The notes below the pieces were generated by a model that was not told the DNA's origin, made no database searches, and saw only the letters and a program-made list of their open reading frames with translations. A stretch of 64,000 bases of DNA from Populus alba (lineage: Eukaryota; Streptophyta; Magnoliopsida; Malpighiales; Salicaceae), in contig NC_133302.1 in NCBI RefSeq assembly GCF_005239225.2, forward strand, positions 17,649,357 through 17,713,356, in the 5' to 3' direction. Positions 60,831-64,000 of this stretch are shown here, one piece after another (the first letter of the stretch is position 1; every line of letters starts with the position of its first letter). Both the position numbers and the translations under genes were made by a program.

Positions 60831-63800
60831 CAAAATTTGCGCGGCGTCTGATGGCGATTTTTCGTTTGTTTTGCTGATTTGGTTCTTTGGAGTCGCCACC
60901 TAGTATTTTGGTCACTAGGAACCCTAACTGGTCTTTCAGAGATTCTAAGGCAAGGGACTGGTTGCGTAAAGGGAAGGTATTAGCACCCCTAGTATGCCCT
61001 ACCTAAGGTAAGCTGCTTGGTGTTTCGTTTGCTCTATAATTACTATGGTGTTGGTGTTTTCTAATCCCATCGATTTTCCTAGGTTTGATTCAAATAAAAT
61101 TTATTTGGATAGAAATCCAAGGAGATTCCATGTGCTTTGAAAGCTCATTTTTCCCTTAGTATTTCAAGAGTTTGCGACTCGTAAATCGCAAGGAGGGACA
61201 AAAAATTTAGAAATCTAGGGTGCTAAAAAACCTCTGTTTTTTTAGTATTTTATACTCTCACGGCTCGTAAACCGTGGAGTAAATTTATTTATTTTTTTGA
61301 AATGTCCTCGATTATAATCAAGGCTTCTTTCAAGGATGTGTGCGGATTTATTACTCCCAATAATATTTTGGATATTCATCCTTTAAGGATTTCTTTATCC
61401 AAACATTAGCGGTGAATAATAGATGACTACCCGCAAAAATAAGATTTTTATATTTTTTTGGAATATTGGCCAATACCCTTTGGAGTTTTACAAACATGTT
61501 GTAAAATCCAGAAATGCAAGAAAATGATTTTTTGTTGTGTTTACGAAATCCATGCGAAAACACATTTTTAAAACTTCCAATATTTTTTGTATAAAAAAAA
61601 ACGTTCAAAACATGTTAGGGTATTGGCCGTATGCAACACATAAGAAAACAAATTTGATATATATATGTATATTTACCACATTGCGTAAAAAAAACAAAAA
61701 AAAAACGGCTATTCTAAACACAAGACTAATATTTTTATAATAAAAAGAATTCAGACCTTAAAATAAACATACCAAAAAAAATCATAAATCACTTTCTCTT
61801 TATTTATTTAAAAAAAAAAAAGTAAGTCCGGCTGGGTCACTTGCCCAAACAAGTGACCCGGTTGGACAAAAAAAAAAGAAAAAAAGAAAAGGGGTGCAAT
61901 TTATAAAATACTGTTCAAGTGAATTAATTCACTTGAACAGTGCAAACTTAAAACAGAAAAATGCATGTTGCGGGGTGAAGAGAAAAAACAGACCTGGGAA
62001 CGGAAGCGAAGAAGCTGCAGCGACGTTGAAGGCGTGATGGTTGATCTGTGTTCGTCCGTTTCAAATCTTTTCCTCCTGCTCTGTATTTGCGCCTGTTTTT
62101 TCTGGTTTTTCCTCTCCTCTGCGTCTTCATCAGTCCCTCTACAACGGGTTCCTGCACTTCCTTCGTCCCTGCTGCGGATCCTGGCGACGAAGAAACTGCA
62201 GTGGCGTTGGAAGAGTGATGGTTGCTCGGTCTGCGTCTGTCCTTCTTCTTATGTTTCTGTGTTTGGGTCTGCTTATTGCCTCCTTCTTTACTATGCGCCT
62301 CCATCACTTTCTCTACTGATTCCTAATTTTCTTTTCCCGTTTCTGCAGTTTTTATTTGCAGAAAACAAGTGGAGCAAAGGCTTCTTTCTTGTTTTCTTTT
62401 GCTGTCTCTCTCCCGTTCTCTATTCTCTCCTCTCTTTTCTTATTTTTCTGCTCCCCTTTTTTGCTCTCTTTTTTGGCTGCCTCTCTGTGGAGATGATGAG
62501 GGAGATGGCGATGAAGCGTGTTATGCTGGTTGAGTTCACGCCCCTGCCTCTGTATTTTTTTTTTTTTGCTTTCGACAGTGTAGTTCTGCTCTCTTTTTTT
62601 CTTTCGTTCCTCTCCTTTCTGTCCTCTCTCCTCTTCTCCCTCCTTAGGTCAGCAGCCGAGGCTTCTATATAGCTTATACATGGCTTTATTTAGGAAACAA
62701 ATATTACATTAACTCTATGGTGTAATATCGGGTGAGCAGAAATAGGAAACCAGAATATTTGATTCTGGTTCTGTGATCAGCAGTGATTTCTTTCCTAGTT
62801 AGAGGATGGTGCGACTCTTTTCTTTCCTTCCATAGAGTCAGCTGCTCCCTTTAAAATGAAGCAATAAAAACGTGATTTGCAGATAAAAGGAAAGAAGATA
62901 ACCGGGGTAGATCTGTAGAGAAAAAGGAAAGAAAGAATTGCGGACGGGGAGGCATTGTTTTCCTTTTCTGATCTAATTCTTGTTCTTCAATTTCGTCACC
63001 CGGTAAAATTTCTTCTAATTTTATCTTCAATCAACTCCCTTATTTTAACACCTTTTCCATTTGATCCTTGGTCCATAATAGGGCTTCAAATTGGCCTGCA
63101 AATGGTCTTCAATCTTTAAGCATCTTGCAATTGTGTCCCTGCAAACTTGGAAAAAAAAAATCCTTCTCGCAGCAGAATTTTTTTTTTTTTGCCTTCACAT
63201 TAGATATTCAAATGGAAACATCTGGAGCCTCTGATATCGAAATCAAGTGAATCAAAAGCTCAAATTCATCTAGGCATCTAGGACTACAACTTTAATGAAG
63301 GCGTCGAAGTGAGATAAAATCTTTTTTACAGAACAGGAACTGGCAGTAATCTAGTGGGTCAAAAGGGATCTCCAGGTCTAACTCAAAAACTGACGAATGC
63401 CGAGAATCCTGATACGACTGAGAGTATGAAATAAGAACAAAAATCACAAAAACTAGGCCAAAGATAGAGTTTTTTTAGTGCAGACTCGAGTCAATATCCT
63501 TCTCGCGGCAGAATTCTCTGCCTTCACGTTAGATATTCAAACAGGAATATTTTGAGCTTCTGATATTCAAATCAAGCGATTCAAAAGTCCAAATTTATCT
63601 ACGCGTCCAGGACTACATCTTTGATGAAGGAGTCGAATTGAGATAAAATCGTTTTAGAGAACAGAATCTGGTTGTAAATCTAGTTGGTCAACCTAGGAAA
63701 ACCTAACGATTTTGGTAGCAAAAGGGAAGGATTAAAAAAGACCAGAAAACAGCTCAAATAAGGTTTCGAAAAAAAAAATATATATTTCTTTATGTGCTTT

Positions 63801-63898
63801 TGTCAATCTTCTAGCAAACATGAGCTAAACTCCTAAACTCAGTTCAAAATAGGTATACACCGTCTACAGCACGTGGGGTCCAAAATTAAGTAACAACA
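60831..63898 (-). mobile_element. 3' LTR of a minus-strand element running off the right edge (F)
   Basis: On minus it starts TGTTGTTACTTAATTTTGG at 63898, following a purine tract, and ends ...CGTGCGACA at 60831, about 3.07 kb. The conserved block is at 60890-61010. It includes T-rich and GA-rich stretches; the long ORFs 61948-62672 on either strand are composition artefacts, not supported genes. Two related ~200-bp segments (63150-63440 and 63500-63690; TCCTTCTCGC(A/G)GCAGAATT) form a direct duplication inside the LTR. Confidence 0.75.
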
Positions 63899-64000
63899 TA
63901 TGCCCCCTCTTTACAATGCTTACGAAGCAAAACTTGCCAAGCGATTCGCGTAGTAAGTGTTGTAAAGATAAATTGTATGATCATGTTAAATCTCACTGTT
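63899..64000 (-). mobile_element. Start of element F internal region with polypurine tract
   Basis: The minus-strand purine tract AAAGAGGGGGCATA (63899-63912) is followed inward by sequence similar to the corresponding end of element D (GCATTGTAAAGA). The element continues beyond the window. Confidence 0.7.

Noticed and set aside
61948..62672. Overlapping ORFs of 119, 235 and 92 codons on both strands
   Set aside because: All are Phe/Leu/Ser- or Arg/Lys-rich translations of pyrimidine-rich LTR sequence; no domain or splice logic.

Overview
This is a stretch of plant nuclear DNA, very probably from a woody eudicot. A poplar/willow-type genome is my guess from the style of the repeats, but the sequence alone does not prove it. 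It is AT-rich. Most of it is LTR retrotransposons, nested in and truncating one another. I see only one clearly intact host gene, a ten-exon alcohol-forming fatty acyl-CoA reductase (FAR) on the minus strand at 16568-19613. No rRNA, tRNA, CRISPR or bacterial-type operon was seen.

Left part (1-14.7 kb): a minus-strand, pol-less LTR element (A; 3' LTR 1-1778, internal 1779-5481, 5' LTR 5482-6777) has inserted into the gag region of an old plus-strand Ty3/gypsy element of the Tat lineage (C). The decayed protease, RT, RNase H, second (archaeal-like) RNase H and integrase of C run from about 6.8 to 11.1 kb, followed by a tandem-repeat zone, a polypurine tract and its 3' LTR (12272 to about 14.3 kb). 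A GC-rich minisatellite follows (14.42-14.67 kb).

Middle part (14.7-33.2 kb): a truncated Athila-type LTR, then the FAR gene, then a degenerate CACTA transposon inserted about 380 bp upstream of the FAR start codon. Next comes the most remarkable object, an inverted duplication of the 3' half of an Athila-lineage retrotransposon (about 21.94-33.19 kb). Its arms meet at a perfect 43-nt inverted repeat with a 19-nt spacer at 26819-26923. Each arm carries RNase H, integrase, a small basic cysteine-rich protein gene, an intronless LOG-type (cytokinin-activating phosphoribohydrolase) gene, a polypurine tract and a 3' LTR. The plus-strand arm keeps both accessory ORFs open (cysteine-rich protein 28769-29206, LOG-like 29556-30209). 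The minus-strand arm has both broken. The two genes occupy the place where Athila elements carry their env-like ORF, and each has its own TATA-like sequence about 70 bp upstream. This looks like cargo genes captured by a retrotransposon.

Right part (33.2-64 kb): copia pol remnants; an A-type LTR; two partial FAR pseudogenes inside a tandem segmental duplication (about 37.82-42.00 and 42.63-46.90 kb) that also duplicated a copia LTR and gag; decayed copia protease and integrase; and a truncated minus-strand LTR. Next is a complete plus-strand non-autonomous element (D; 51994-60065) with a perfect 5-bp target duplication CACTC, a gag-like ORF remnant, no pol, and two minisatellite arrays shared with element A. 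Last are a LINE zf-RVT remnant and a 3' LTR (60831-63898) of another minus-strand element that runs off the right edge.

Functionally, the FAR gene would make primary fatty alcohols for wax or suberin. The retrotransposon-borne LOG copy is the other candidate for a working protein. The long inverted repeat containing LOG sequence could also be a source of siRNA.
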